From assembly GCA_963698255.1 (NCBI GenBank), contig CAVOQD010000034.1, positions 186,001-250,000 of the forward strand: a stretch of DNA of 64,000 bases. The letters are read 5' to 3'. Positions 45,082 to 54,829 of the stretch are shown one piece after another; position 1 is the stretch's first letter, and each line of letters opens with the position of its first letter. The stretch is from JAWKOK01 sp963698255. Its GTDB lineage: Bacteria; Chloroflexota; Anaerolineae; Caldilineales; Caldilineaceae. The notes beneath the pieces are model-generated. The model searched no databases and had not been told where the DNA came from. It was given only the letters and a program-made list of their open reading frames with translations. The position numbers were made by a program, and so were the translations under genes.

Positions 45082-47742
45082 CTATCTCCCCTCAGCCTGC
45101 GCCAATTCCCTGGCTGCGCCTGCCATCTCGTCTAGCCCAAGACGGGTGAAGAGATCCGACGCTTGTCTGGCGGCCTCTATTGACTCGGCCGCCGGGGCTG
45201 TGATTTCGGCCATTTTCAGCCGGGCATAGGCTTCGATGAAGATGTCTTCGTTGTCCTGTGCCAGCGAGCAGCATCGCTCCAACAGTTTCCCTGCTTCTTC
45301 GGCTTCGCCCCTGGCAGAACGCACGAGCGCCAGCGTGTAGTAGGCGTAGGGAAACGCCAGCGGCTCTTCCTGTTCCAGTGCGATGCCCGCATATCGCTCG
45401 GCTTCGGCCCCGTCGCCCAATTCAAACGAAGCTTCGGCCAGATTGCAGGCAGTGGCTGCCGTTCCGTGAGAATGGCCGATCTGGCGGTAGAAATCGAACG
45501 CCTGCTGTCCCGTTGTCAGCACATCGGCGTATTGTCCGGCATCCAGGTAGTTGGCCGCCATGTTGCTGCGCACCAACGCCACCTTGACCAGATCACCGAT
45601 CTGTCGGTAGTAGGCGATCGACTGGTCGGCGTGCTTAAGCGCCTGCTCCAGTTCGCCGCGCCGGCCAAAAAGATTGCTGAGGCAGCGGTTGATCTCGGCC
45701 AAACTCACTTCGTCTTCGAGGTCCTCGGCCAACTTGAGTGCGTCGCCGTAGTGATGTTGTGCGGAGGACAGGTCTCCTTGCTCTTCCAGCACAAGTCCCT
45801 GTAACATTTCGGCCTGACAGCGCGCCTGTTGCACCGTCTGCGCAGCTTCCGCGAGTCGTCTCTGGCGGACGTGTACTCTGCCGATGCGCACATGCAGGTC
45901 TACGATTCGTTGCTGAAGACGCGCTGCCGTTGTCAGGCTTTCAGCGTAGCTCTGTAGCCCATCGTCGAACATGCCCAGCGCATCCTGAAAATCACCCCTC
46001 AGTCGTTGCGCGCCCATGGTCAGTTCGCTCGGATCTTCCTGCTGCCAGTCGGTCTGTTCCAATATATCGAGGCCGGTGTGCAGATCGCCGCTCAGGTGGA
46101 AGAGTTCAGCCCGGATAACGTCGAGCGTGCGCCGTTCCTTCTTGCTCAGGCGCGTCCCGGATACGTTGGTGAAGACGGTCAGCGCAGTTGCGGCCGCGCC
46201 ACGCTCAATCTCCTGACTGCGATGGGGAAACCAGACTTTCACCGCCATGTCAGGCCGATCGGCCCGCTGAAAATGGTAGGCGGCCATAGTATAGTCGCCC
46301 AGGGCTGCGTTGACGCCGGCCGCCTCCAGATGCAGCAGTTCACGCTGTTCGGCCGAGAGCGCACGGTAGAGCACTGACCGCACCGACGGCAGTAGAAAGA
46401 CGCTGCCCATGCCGTCGTGGAAGAGCAGATGACGAGCGGTCAGAGCTTCCAATGCTTCGTTTGGCCACAGATCGCGCGGCGCCGGTGTCGGGTAGACGCA
46501 GAGTGCGTGTAAAATTTGTCGCTGCGGCTTGTCCAGACGCAGCCAGAGCAAATTCAGGAATCCGTCGAAAGAGTGGATGCCGTCCGACGCTTCGCCGACG
46601 ATGTCATCCAGCGGTTCGCCTTGGGTCAGGAGATCCACGCAGAGCCAGAGCAGCCGAGGATTGCCGCCGGTCACGTTCATCAGGCGCTGAATCTCTTCCG
46701 GCGCCAAATGGATCTCTTGTTTTGTCAGGAAATGCACGATATCCTCATCGTCGAAACCGGTGAGGGTTACATAGGTGCTTGCCGCCAAGTTCACACGCTG
46801 GCCGACGAGCAAGAAGGGAGCCACCTCCTGCAGGCCGGCGATGAGTTCCTGTAGCGCTCTATGGACGCCTTCGTCATCACTCCACAGATCGACCTCATCC
46901 AACACCAGCAGGGGGCGCTGTGGCGCCAGTTGAGCCAGATCGCGGCGTGCCAGCGTCAAGAGTAGGGCCGGATCGTCGAGCTTTCCCTGATTGGCGGCCA
47001 GCGCACGCCAGAGCAAGTCTTGGCCGTTGTGATGAAGGAACCCGCCCATGGCGAAGAGAAACTGGTAGAGGCCGTCGTTGAGTTCGGGCCGTACCGTAAA
47101 CCAGAGAATGTGGGTTGATGGCCAGCCTTCGACGATGGCCGCGGCAAGGCTGGTCTTTCCGATGCCGCTCAAACCGCTCAAGGCCACGCTCTTGCCCTCT
47201 CTGAGTGTCCGTGCGATGCGCTCGTGCAATGCTGTGCGTCCTACGAGTGAAACCACAGCCGGCGCTTGTTCCTGGCGCGCGCCCGGCCGTAGATGACGAA
47301 GCAGCGATTCCCCCAGGGCTTCGATGGCGCGATCTACGTCACGGTAGAATTCGGCTCGCGATTGCTGCAAGAACTCCTGCCAGATCTGTTGCAGCGAGCG
47401 TGGCTGGAAGAAGCGGCGAAAGTAGCGCAATTCGAGGATCAGGTAGTTGTAGCGCGGCGCGCCGGGCGACTGCAAGATATCCGCCCATGCCGCTTCGATC
47501 TCTTCTCGGTTGCGCGGCGGCTTTGCGCCCCACAGTCCATCAGCCGCGTTGACCATAGCCCGGCAGAGGATTTCGCCCCAGTTCTGTTCGCCGGCGCTGC
47601 TGTCCAGTTGCTCTGCGCCGGCGTTGCCGAGAAAGTAGGCGGAGGCCAGCACCGATTCGGTCGCCAGACGGTCCGGGTTGTCGTAGTACTTCAGGGCTTG
47701 TTTGATCTGTTGGTCGAACGGAATGATCTGCTCTTTTGGCAT
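45082..47742 (-). CDS. STAND-type ATPase with C-terminal TPR repeats
   Basis: 886 residues. Residues ~1-165 are an uncharacterised helical N-terminal domain (EQIIPFDQQIKQALKYYDNPDRLATESVLASAYFLG...). ~170-430 is an AAA/NB-ARC-like NTPase: VSLVGRTALHERIART, Walker A LSGLSGIGKTSLA (~187-199), Walker B PLLVLDEVDLWSDD and a sensor-like TGGNPRLLWL. ~480-886 are TPR repeats (LEEQGDLSSAQHHYGDALKLAEDL, RGELEQALKHADQSIAYYRQIGDL, ...). This NACHT/NB-ARC + TPR layout is used by transcriptional regulators and by NLR-like antiphage sensors; no adjacent effector or phage gene discriminates between these. Start ATG 47742. Confidence 0.83.
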   Translation of the reverse strand: MPKEQIIPFDQQIKQALKYYDNPDRLATESVLASAYFLGNAGAEQLDSSAGEQNWGEILCRAMVNAADGLWGAKPPRNREEIEAAWADILQSPGAPRYNYLILELRYFRRFFQPRSLQQIWQEFLQQSRAEFYRDVDRAIEALGESLLRHLRPGARQEQAPAVVSLVGRTALHERIARTLREGKSVALSGLSGIGKTSLAAAIVEGWPSTHILWFTVRPELNDGLYQFLFAMGGFLHHNGQDLLWRALAANQGKLDDPALLLTLARRDLAQLAPQRPLLVLDEVDLWSDDEGVHRALQELIAGLQEVAPFLLVGQRVNLAASTYVTLTGFDDEDIVHFLTKQEIHLAPEEIQRLMNVTGGNPRLLWLCVDLLTQGEPLDDIVGEASDGIHSFDGFLNLLWLRLDKPQRQILHALCVYPTPAPRDLWPNEALEALTARHLLFHDGMGSVFLLPSVRSVLYRALSAEQRELLHLEAAGVNAALGDYTMAAYHFQRADRPDMAVKVWFPHRSQEIERGAAATALTVFTNVSGTRLSKKERRTLDVIRAELFHLSGDLHTGLDILEQTDWQQEDPSELTMGAQRLRGDFQDALGMFDDGLQSYAESLTTAARLQQRIVDLHVRIGRVHVRQRRLAEAAQTVQQARCQAEMLQGLVLEEQGDLSSAQHHYGDALKLAEDLEDEVSLAEINRCLSNLFGRRGELEQALKHADQSIAYYRQIGDLVKVALVRSNMAANYLDAGQYADVLTTGQQAFDFYRQIGHSHGTAATACNLAEASFELGDGAEAERYAGIALEQEEPLAFPYAYYTLALVRSARGEAEEAGKLLERCCSLAQDNEDIFIEAYARLKMAEITAPAAESIEAARQASDLFTRLGLDEMAGAARELAQAEGR

Positions 47743-48059
47743 AGGAATCGGGTCAATCTGATGGTTGGTCGTGTGGTTGCATATGGGTGCAACGAGTCAG
47801 GAGATGGGATCAATATGGCGATGGCAACCAGTGTGAGACATTTCCAGCCAATCTTGAGACATCCATGTTTCGGCGCTTGTGTTATTTTGGACTCAAGCCT
47901 ATCCTATATCGGATTTTGGACCTGTCCACGGCTCCGGTGGCAGCTCTAGGCGGATTGGGAGTCGGCTGAAGGATATCAGCGACGGCAGACGTCATACGAA
48001 TGAAAGGAATGGTCATGAATCGGGGAATACGGGCAGATTTTAGCAGAAGGAGACGAAAA
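47743..48059. other. Intergenic region between STAND ATPase and secreted protein
   Basis: About 317 bp of divergent spacer. No promoter I would defend, no repeat, no gene. Confidence 0.4.
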
Positions 48060-48869
48060 ATGGAACAAGCACGAGTGTTCATGTTGATGGTTGCATTGGT
48101 GATGGCCGTTCTGAGCTTTGCGGCCACGACCAAATCCGCAGCGGCAAAATCCGGGCCGCTCTATCAACCAAGCTGGGCAACGTGGGCGTTTGATCTCACG
48201 CCGGTCAGCGGGCAATATGACGCCAGATGGCAGATCACCATCGGTGGCGAAGACAAAAAAGGCGACCCGGCTGTGCTGCACCAGGAGACGATACAGCTCG
48301 ACTGCACGCCGGTAGGCAGCGTCAAGATTGATGGGCCGACGATTCTGTTTGACGGCGGCCATCTCGAATGTACCTTTCCCGATCTGATCGCAACGGCCAA
48401 TGAGATCATCGTCGGAAAATGGGGCAAGCAATACATCCTGGAGATCGGCAGTGATTGCGGCTGTATGCCGATCAGAGAGGCCTTTGCCCAGGCCGCTGCA
48501 CTGCCTGCCGGGCCGAATGACAACCCGGTCTTTGACCACCCGAGCATCCGTTTCGATTTGAACGTAAACGGCGCCGAAGTTGCCAACAAATTTTTCTTCT
48601 CCAACGCAGAATCGTCCGGGCGACCGATGCCTGCCAACCGCGTGGAAACATATCGCAGCACCTATGGCTGTGAGGCCAATCTGGGCAGTTGCCGCTATGA
48701 ACATTACCGGGGTCCCAGATTGACCGCCGAGGACAAACGGCAATACAAGACGACATCGTTCTACACTGGGTCGGTGACCGTCAAGATTGGGGCCAGCGTA
48801 CAGGGCAGCGACAGATTCTTCGGCAGCCTGGAATCATTGAGCGTCGATCCCGGTTGTCGGGCACACTAA
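48060..48869 (+). CDS. Secreted protein of unknown function
   Basis: 269 residues from ATG 48060, with a strong AGAAGGAGA RBS that rules out the longer open frame. Signal peptide MEQARVFMLMVALVMAVLSFAATTKSAAAKSG. The mature part has paired Cys (LDCTPVGS ... LECTFPD; SDCGCMP; YGCEANLGSCRYE; DPGCRAH), as in exported, disulphide-bonded proteins. No recognised domain; the sequence is not repetitive. Confidence 0.75.
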   Translation: MEQARVFMLMVALVMAVLSFAATTKSAAAKSGPLYQPSWATWAFDLTPVSGQYDARWQITIGGEDKKGDPAVLHQETIQLDCTPVGSVKIDGPTILFDGGHLECTFPDLIATANEIIVGKWGKQYILEIGSDCGCMPIREAFAQAAALPAGPNDNPVFDHPSIRFDLNVNGAEVANKFFFSNAESSGRPMPANRVETYRSTYGCEANLGSCRYEHYRGPRLTAEDKRQYKTTSFYTGSVTVKIGASVQGSDRFFGSLESLSVDPGCRAH

Positions 48870-48906
48870 GGACTGGGGCCAATTAAGTCACGGATTTGAG
48901 TGTTTA

Positions 48907-48986
48907 GTGCGCACGCCCTTCGTGCGCACGGGTCTCGCCCAATGGCGGCCAATCGCTCTCTACGGTTCGCACGAAGGGTGTGCGAA
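48907..48986. repeat. Family E paired hairpins (GCACGCCCTTCGTGC)
   Basis: Two ~23-bp palindromes, GTGCGCACGCCCTTCGTGCGCAC (48907-48929) and GGTTCGCACGAAGGGTGTGCGAAC (48963-48986), facing opposite ways and ~33 bp apart. The same pair occurs at 3618-3699. Confidence 0.8.
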
Positions 48987-49098
48987 CTGAACAATGGCCG
49001 CTCCTACAAATCACTGAGTTGTTTGATCGCCATGCCTTCACTTTGGATTCCGTTGAGTCACGACTCGACTGTAGTCAGATTCTGACCGAACCGACGAT

Positions 49099-49147
49099 CT
49101 ATACAGCAAGCACGCCGACGCTCGATGTCGGCGTGCTTGCTGTATAG
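49099..49147. terminator. Large perfect hairpin, possible terminator
   Basis: CTATACAGCAAGCACGCCGAC / GTCGGCGTGCTTGCTGTATAG: a perfect 21-bp stem with a 7-nt loop. No T run on either side, so termination is not certain; it could be another repeat type. The rest of the 48870-49265 gap holds the family E hairpins and no gene. Confidence 0.5.
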
Positions 49148-49265
49148 ACACCAGACATCTCGACGTTGAGACAAACTCCCCGCTTCCTGAGACTTTTTCC
49201 TCACATCCCCATGCTACCTTGTGAACGTACACGATTTCGGTCATACGTTTCGATTCAGGAGGAGC

Positions 49266-49646
49266 ATGATGGTACCCACACAACTGTCCAGAAGACTCGT
49301 ATTGGCGCTGGCGGCAATCGCCGCGGCGTTGGTCCTGCAAGTCCTGCCCATGGACGCGATCACGCCGGCTGCGTTTGCCAAATGCCCGCTCAAAGGCGTC
49401 GCCGAACCGGCCATGGCCGGCGGCGGCTATTGGGCCTATGTCTACGACGGCGAGAGCGGCCTGCCCGTCGCCATCGTGGTCGACGACAAGGGCGAACCCC
49501 ATCGCTTCCGTAGCCAAGCTGAGGCTCAGCGCTTGGCCGACCAACTGGCCGGCTATCTCTGCGCAAAGTGGTTCGACGAGCCATTGGTCCCGGGCAGTGG
49601 GGATCCGCCGCCCTTCTACCCGCTGCCCATCCCGCCTGAGGTGTAG
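49266..49646 (+). CDS. Small secreted protein, unknown
   Basis: About 126 residues starting MMVPTQLSRRLVLALAAIAAALVLQVLPMDAITPAAFA, a clear signal peptide; GGAGGAG lies just upstream of ATG 49266/49269. The mature part is ~90 residues (CPLKGVAEPAMAGGGYWAYVYDGESGLPVAIVVDDKGEPHRFRSQAEAQRLADQLAGYLC...) with two Cys and a Pro-rich tail ending PLPIPPEV. No family recognised. A second small secreted reading frame follows without a gap. Confidence 0.65.
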   Translation: MMVPTQLSRRLVLALAAIAAALVLQVLPMDAITPAAFAKCPLKGVAEPAMAGGGYWAYVYDGESGLPVAIVVDDKGEPHRFRSQAEAQRLADQLAGYLCAKWFDEPLVPGSGDPPPFYPLPIPPEV

Positions 49647-49772
49647 ATGGTTCGGACGGCGCGTGTCGGACGATTGCTGAGGAGCGCGACCGTCGCCGCG
49701 ACGCTGCTTGGCTATGCTGTCGATGCCGAAGCGGCAGAGAAAACCGCGAGCAACGGACCTCGATCAAACTAG
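49647..49772 (+). CDS. Possible 41-residue exported peptide
   Basis: Begins at the ATG directly after the preceding stop codon (TAG ATG). The translation MVRTARVGRLLRSATVAATLL... GYAVDAEAAEKTASNGPRSN has a positively charged start, a short hydrophobic core and an A-x-A-like cleavage site (AEAAE), so it could be a small secreted peptide made by translational re-initiation. Too short to test by codon use; it may be spurious. Confidence 0.35.
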   Translation: MVRTARVGRLLRSATVAATLLGYAVDAEAAEKTASNGPRSN

Positions 49773-49792
49773 AATCTGCGAATAAGAAAACA

Positions 49793-49894
49793 CAGTCGTT
49801 CACGATTTGTCATTCTGAGCGGGTCGATCTGGAGCCTTCACTCGGGTACAACACCAGCGAAGAATCTCGTTATTCTCCAAATCGTGAACGACTG
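49793..49894. repeat. Family D element, copy 4
   Basis: 102 bp from CAGTCGTTCACGATTTGTCATTCTGAGCGGG to AAATCGTGAACGACTG. Contains CCAGCGAAGAATCTCG. It ends 17 bp before the LysE start codon. Confidence 0.85.
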
Positions 49895-49911
49895 AAACAG
49901 CGAGGACGAAG

Positions 49912-50514
49912 ATGATGGCGGCATTGTTTGGGATGATCTGCATGATGAGTATGATGCCCGGTCCGGCGACGACGGTGATTTTGGACACGACTGTCGCCCA
50001 TGGCCGCAAAATGGGTTTTCTGACCGCCATTGGCGGTTCGGCCGGCGTGGGGTTTTATGCTCTGTTGGCGCTGCTGATCGGCACAGTGCTCTCCAGCGAT
50101 GGCCTCTGGGTCAGCGTGCTCGAAGGGGTCGGCGCAATCTACTTGGCGGCGCTGGGTGTCATGTCGTTGATTGAGGCATTCACCGCCAATGCGAAACCTC
50201 ATGGGCAGGCCATCACAACGTCGCAGGCTTCCAAAGCATTCGTCACCGGTCTGCTCTCTACCTGCTTGAGTCCCAAGACAGCGCTCTTCTATCTGGTTAT
50301 CCTCTCCCAGTTCGATTTTCAAGCGCTCCCCGTATTTGCCGGGATCCTGCTGGCAGGGCTGACGCATGTGATCGTTCGGCTGGTCTGGTACGGCTCTTGG
50401 ATTCACCTGCTTCACCCCATGCGCGACGCGTTGGACGGTCTCTGGTTGCAGCGCAGCATGAAACTGATCACCGGCGCTCTGATGATGGCGTTGAGTGTGC
50501 ATGTTTTGCTCTGA
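49912..50514 (+). CDS. LysE/RhtB-family exporter
   Basis: A 200-residue six-helix membrane protein. The N-terminus shows the LysE signature MMPGPATTVILDTTVAHGRKMGFLTAIGGSAG, followed by LLALLIGTVLSSDGLWVSVLEGVGAIYLAALGVMSL and LSPKTALFYLVILSQF. The family exports amino acids or related metabolites. The family D element lies directly upstream and the CSLREA-like gene downstream; no neighbour indicates a substrate. Confidence 0.9.
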   Translation: MMAALFGMICMMSMMPGPATTVILDTTVAHGRKMGFLTAIGGSAGVGFYALLALLIGTVLSSDGLWVSVLEGVGAIYLAALGVMSLIEAFTANAKPHGQAITTSQASKAFVTGLLSTCLSPKTALFYLVILSQFDFQALPVFAGILLAGLTHVIVRLVWYGSWIHLLHPMRDALDGLWLQRSMKLITGALMMALSVHVLL

Positions 50515-50560
50515 AGCCTGGCCACCGAAATATGTGTTTTTTTGATTACGGAGGTGCACT

Positions 50561-52848
50561 ATGTTGAACCATGATCGATCTGTTCAGGTCGGGATGATAC
50601 TGCGACAAGGAATTCTCGTCGTCGCCTTGACGGCACTATTCGGGCTATCTTCTATGTCGCCAGCGCGGGCCGACGTCGTCGCTGGTACGGTGATCACCGT
50701 GACCACGACCGAGGACTTGGCCGATAGTACAAATCACGACAACCATACCTGTAGCTACACCAGTGGCGCCTTCTATTTCCCGGCAGGGGATGGAAAATGT
50801 ACGTTACGCCGGGCGATTTTGGAGGCCGGCGTGCGGCCAGATGCCGATCGGCCCATCTCAATCCAGTTTGATATTCCCACCGCCGACCCCAATTATGATG
50901 CCGGCCTGGAAATCTGGGAGGTGCAGATTGATGAATCGCACGTGTGGGAGTTGAAGCGCAAGAACATCACCGAAGACGGCGGACAGGTGACCATTGATGG
51001 AGACACGCAGCCGGGCGGACGTTCCGATGGCCCCAAAATCATGGTGAATACGAACCGAGATAATTTGGCGACGTTCGGCCGTTCACTGGAAGTGCGCACC
51101 TCCAACAACACCATCCGCAACCTTGGCTTCATTGGCGGCGGACAGATCATTCTGTACGAAGGCGGCAACACAGTCGAAAAAGTCTGGATGGGCCTGACCG
51201 CCGACGGCAGCGGTCTCTCTCTGGCGTCCGATGCTTCCTCGCAGGCTGAGCGATCCATGGCTCGAGGCGGCATCATCATGCCCAACGAAAATTCCGATAA
51301 CAATACGATTCAGAACAACTACATTATCGGCGCCTCTGAGCGGGCGATTCGCATTATTGGCAATGGCGACAACAACCTGATTCAGGACAACTTCATCGGT
51401 ATGAACGCCGACGGTCTACTATCTCCCCCGTTCGACAGTGGCGTCGATTGTTCCCGCGAGGTGAATTTCGATGCCAGTTTGTGGTATGGTGGGCGCGGCA
51501 TCCAAGTGACCGGCGCCAACAACACGGTCATCAACAACCGGCTGGCGGGGTTGCACGTGACGCAATCGACCAACGATACACCGCCCATTGCCATGGAAAT
51601 CTCCGGGGAAGGCCATACAGTGACGGGCAACATCATTGGCCGTGATGTGGCAGGCAAGGATGTCGGCGTGTGCGGCCAAGGGATACTGCTGCAGGGCACG
51701 GAAAATCTGGTGGAACTCAATACCATTGTTCACAGCCGCAACGGATTCGACCCGGGCGATGACGGCACTGATTTTGACGCAGCGATTCTGACCCAAAGCT
51801 TCGCCCAAGGCGGCAATCAATGGCTGACCGTGCGCAAGAATGTGGTGTTGATGCCGGCAAGGTGACGCATCCGGACCACGTCTATCGCTTCGCCTCGCCG
51901 GGTGTGCCCATTGAACTTCGTCAGTTCAACCCGGCCAAGGTGACCAGCATCTCCGGCTCCTCGGTGAGCGGGACGCGAGGGGATGATGCGGTTTTGCCTG
52001 GCCCCACCGTCATTTCCGCAGATTGCCCCAACTGTCAGATATATCTCTATGCGGACGATATGGACGATCGCATCGAAGCCTATGAATTTCTAGGTCAAGC
52101 CACAGCCGACGCCAACGGCGACTGGACGGCCACGCTGTCACGCCCCCTTGGCGACGGCGAAGGGCTGCGCACGCAAAGCATGGCCAACGCCAACGGCATC
52201 ATCCACAACTTTGGCGCAGGTACCACCAGCAAGCTGTCGGATATACTCTATTCGCCGCTTACAGGCGTCACGATTGACGGGCCGACAACAGGGGAAACCG
52301 GCGTCATGTTGGCGTTCAATCTCAACGTCTTGCCGGTGACGACCGAAGATGTCTACACCTACTCAATCGACGTGACTGACGAAGCGGCGCCGATCACCGG
52401 TTCGGGTGATAGCTCGACCGTTCTGAACTACACCTGGACTCAGCCGGGAAGCAAAACGATCACCGTGAGCGTGTCCAACGGGATCAACACCGTCACAGGC
52501 GACGCATAACGTCGAGATTAGCGCGGATATCAGCAGCATTACGATCGGAGGCCCCACTTCAGGCACGATCGGGAACGAGTTGGAGTTCACCGTTGATGTT
52601 CTTCCGGAAAAGACAGGGGATGCCTATTCCTATACAGATCGAGGCAACTGACCAGACCACGATTGACGGCACAGGCAGCAGTTCGGTCAGCTTCAGGTTC
52701 ACCTGGACCACGCCGGGAATCAAAACGATCATGGTCACAGCGGACAGCGGGTCCGATACGGTCGAAGAAGACGTACACGGTCGAGATCACAGGCGGCAGT
52801 GGTTCCGGCGATGGCGTCAAGGTCTATCTGCCGGTGATCGTGCGCTAG
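50561..52848 (+). CDS. Secreted CSLREA-type beta-helix protein with repeated C-terminal domains (four frame changes)
   Basis: About 761 residues when joined. RBS GGAGGTG at 50552. Signal peptide (LRQGILVVALTALFGLSSMSPARA), then the CSLREA-like motif GKCTLRRAILEAG (residue ~85) and a right-handed beta-helix with many N-T/N-L ladder positions (FIGMNADG, NTVINNRLAG, NIIGRDVAG). Two ~95-residue Ig-like units follow (VTIDGPTTGETGVMLAFNLNVLPVTTEDVYTYSIDVTDE; ITIGGPTSGTIGNELEFTVDVLPEKTGDAYSY), ending KVYLPVIVR. Frame changes: ~51845-51862 (one base missing), ~52506, ~52637, ~52768 (each one extra base). A surface-exposed, non-enzymatic or polysaccharide-binding role is likely. Confidence 0.75.
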
Positions 52849-52867
52849 GCGAACGTCGAGGAGACGC

Positions 52868-52896
52868 GTAGGGACAGGTCTCAGACCTGTCCCTAC
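52868..52896. repeat. GTAGGGACAGGTCT inverted repeat
   Basis: GTAGGGACAGGTCT / ACCTGTCCCTAC around a small loop; a common style of intergenic palindrome that may serve as terminator between convergent genes. Confidence 0.6.
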
Positions 52897-52914
52897 GGTT
52901 TCGTCTGTGCTGGA

Positions 52915-54829
52915 TTAATCGCCGTACTCAAGGACGGCGGTTTCGCTGTCCGGGACCGGTGTAGCGCCGTTGCTGCTGACGGCTTCATCAACCCGTTCAT
53001 CAACCCGTTCATCGACCCGTTCACCGTACGGATCGTACTCGATCTCCAGCTCCTTGCGGAACTGCTGGGTGTAGAGCCGATAGTAGTGGCCCTCCATGGC
53101 CAGCAGCTCGGCATGGGTGCCCATTTCCGCGATCTCACCCTTTTCGATGACCAGAATGCGGTCGGCGTTGCGAATCGTTGACAGCCGGTGGGCAATGACG
53201 AAGCTCGTTCGCCCTTCCATCAGCGTCTCCATGCCCTCCTGGATCAGCGCCTCGGTCAGCGTGTCGACCGAGCTGGTCGCCTCATCCATGATGAAGATGT
53301 CCGGCTGGGCCAGCACCGCGCGGGCCAGGCTGAGCAACTGCTTCTGGCCAACCGAGAGCAGATTGCCGCCCTCGCCGACCTCGGCGTCGTAGCCATCCTC
53401 CAACTCCATGATGAAGTCGTGGGCCCCGACCATACGCGCCGCCTCTTCGATCTCGGCGTCGGTGGCGTCCAGCCGACCGTAGCGCAGGTTCTCGCGGATG
53501 GTGCCCGAGAAGAGATGCGGCGTCTGCAACACCATGCCGATGCGAGATTGGATGGCGTGCTGGGTGAAGTCGGTATAGTCCTCCCCGCCGATGGTGATCA
53601 CGCCGCCGGTCGGCTCGTAGAAGCGACAGACCAGGTTGACGATGGTCGATTTGCCGCCGCCGGTCGGGCCGACCAGGGCGATGGTCTCGCCCCGGCGTAC
53701 GTGCAGGCTGAAGTCTGCCAGCACCGGCTTGTCTTCCTCGTAGGCGAACTTGACGTGATCGAAGACGATGTCGCCCTGCATGGTGCCCGGATCGAAGGCG
53801 TCGGCTTTGTCGACCACGTCCGGCTCGGAGTCCAGCAGCGAGTAGATGCGCTCGCCCGAGGCGATGGCCAACTGCATGCCGGCATAGACGCGCGCCATCT
53901 CGTTGATGGGCCAGAGCATGAAGGTGATGTAGGAGATGAAGGCCTGGATGCCGCCGACCGTCATGCTGTCGGATCCCGTGTTGGCCTGAATGCCGCTGTA
54001 GAGGATGACAGCGCCCACCGCGAACGACGCGATCAACTGCACCGTCGGCAGGAAGAGCGATGACAGCCATGCCGCCCGGTAGCCGGCATCGTACATCTCG
54101 TCGGTCAACTCCTGGAACTCATCCTGGTTGGCCTCCTCGCGACGCAGCGCCTTGATGACGCGCACGCCGGTGATGGTCTCGTTGTAGTGCCCCGTGATCT
54201 TGGAGTTGACCCGGCGCACGTTGCGATATTCACCCAGGATACGCTTCTTGAACTCGGCCGCCACGACGATGATGACCGGGATGATCAACCCGACGATCAT
54301 GGTCAGTTGCGGGCTGATTATCCACATGAAGAACATGGATGTGGCGATGTTGGCGATGGCCCACGTCACGTCGAGCATGCCCCACGTCACCAGTTCGGCC
54401 ACGCGGTCGGTGTCCGACGTCACGCGCGAGATGATCCAGCCGACCGGCGTCTTGTTGTAGTAGCCCAGCGACAGCGCTCTGCAAGCGCGTGAACATGCTC
54501 TGGCGCAGGTCGAAGCGCACCTTTTCGCCCAGGATGCCGGTCATGTAGATGAAGCCGAAGACGCTGATGGCCTGAATCAGGATCAACGAAGCGTACTGAA
54601 CCAGAATGGTGGTTGCCGCCGCCCAGTCCTGGGCGACGATGCCTTCGTCGATCAGCCGCTTGCTCAGGAAGGTGAAGTAGGAGTCAACCGCCGACACGAC
54701 CACGATCAGCGAGAGAAAGCCCAGCACCCATGGCCAGTACGGCTTCAACTGGCCGCCGATGCGGCGCAGCGTCTGACCGTTGAATTGTGTTGAAAACTCT
54801 TCTTCTTCGTAGAAATCATGCTCGGACAC
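52915..54829 (-). CDS. ABC exporter half (membrane + ATPase), second gene of pair (frame change near 54476)
   Basis: About 637 residues. The GTG at 54829 (AGGAGG 9 nt upstream) is chosen. Six-helix exporter domain split between frames: KVRFDLRQSMFTRLQ | LSLGYYNKTPVGWIISRVTSDTDRVAELVTW, where one extra base near 54470-54480 breaks the frame. The ATPase part is intact: Walker A GPTGGGKSTIVNL, Q-loop RIGMVLQTPHLFS, signature LLSVGQKQLLSLARA, Walker B DIFIMDEATSSVD, H-loop IAHRLSTIRN. The C-terminus has a run of VDERVDERVDE and a short acidic tail. Lipid/drug exporter family (MsbA/BmrCD-like). Its start overlaps the end of the upstream partner. Confidence 0.87.
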
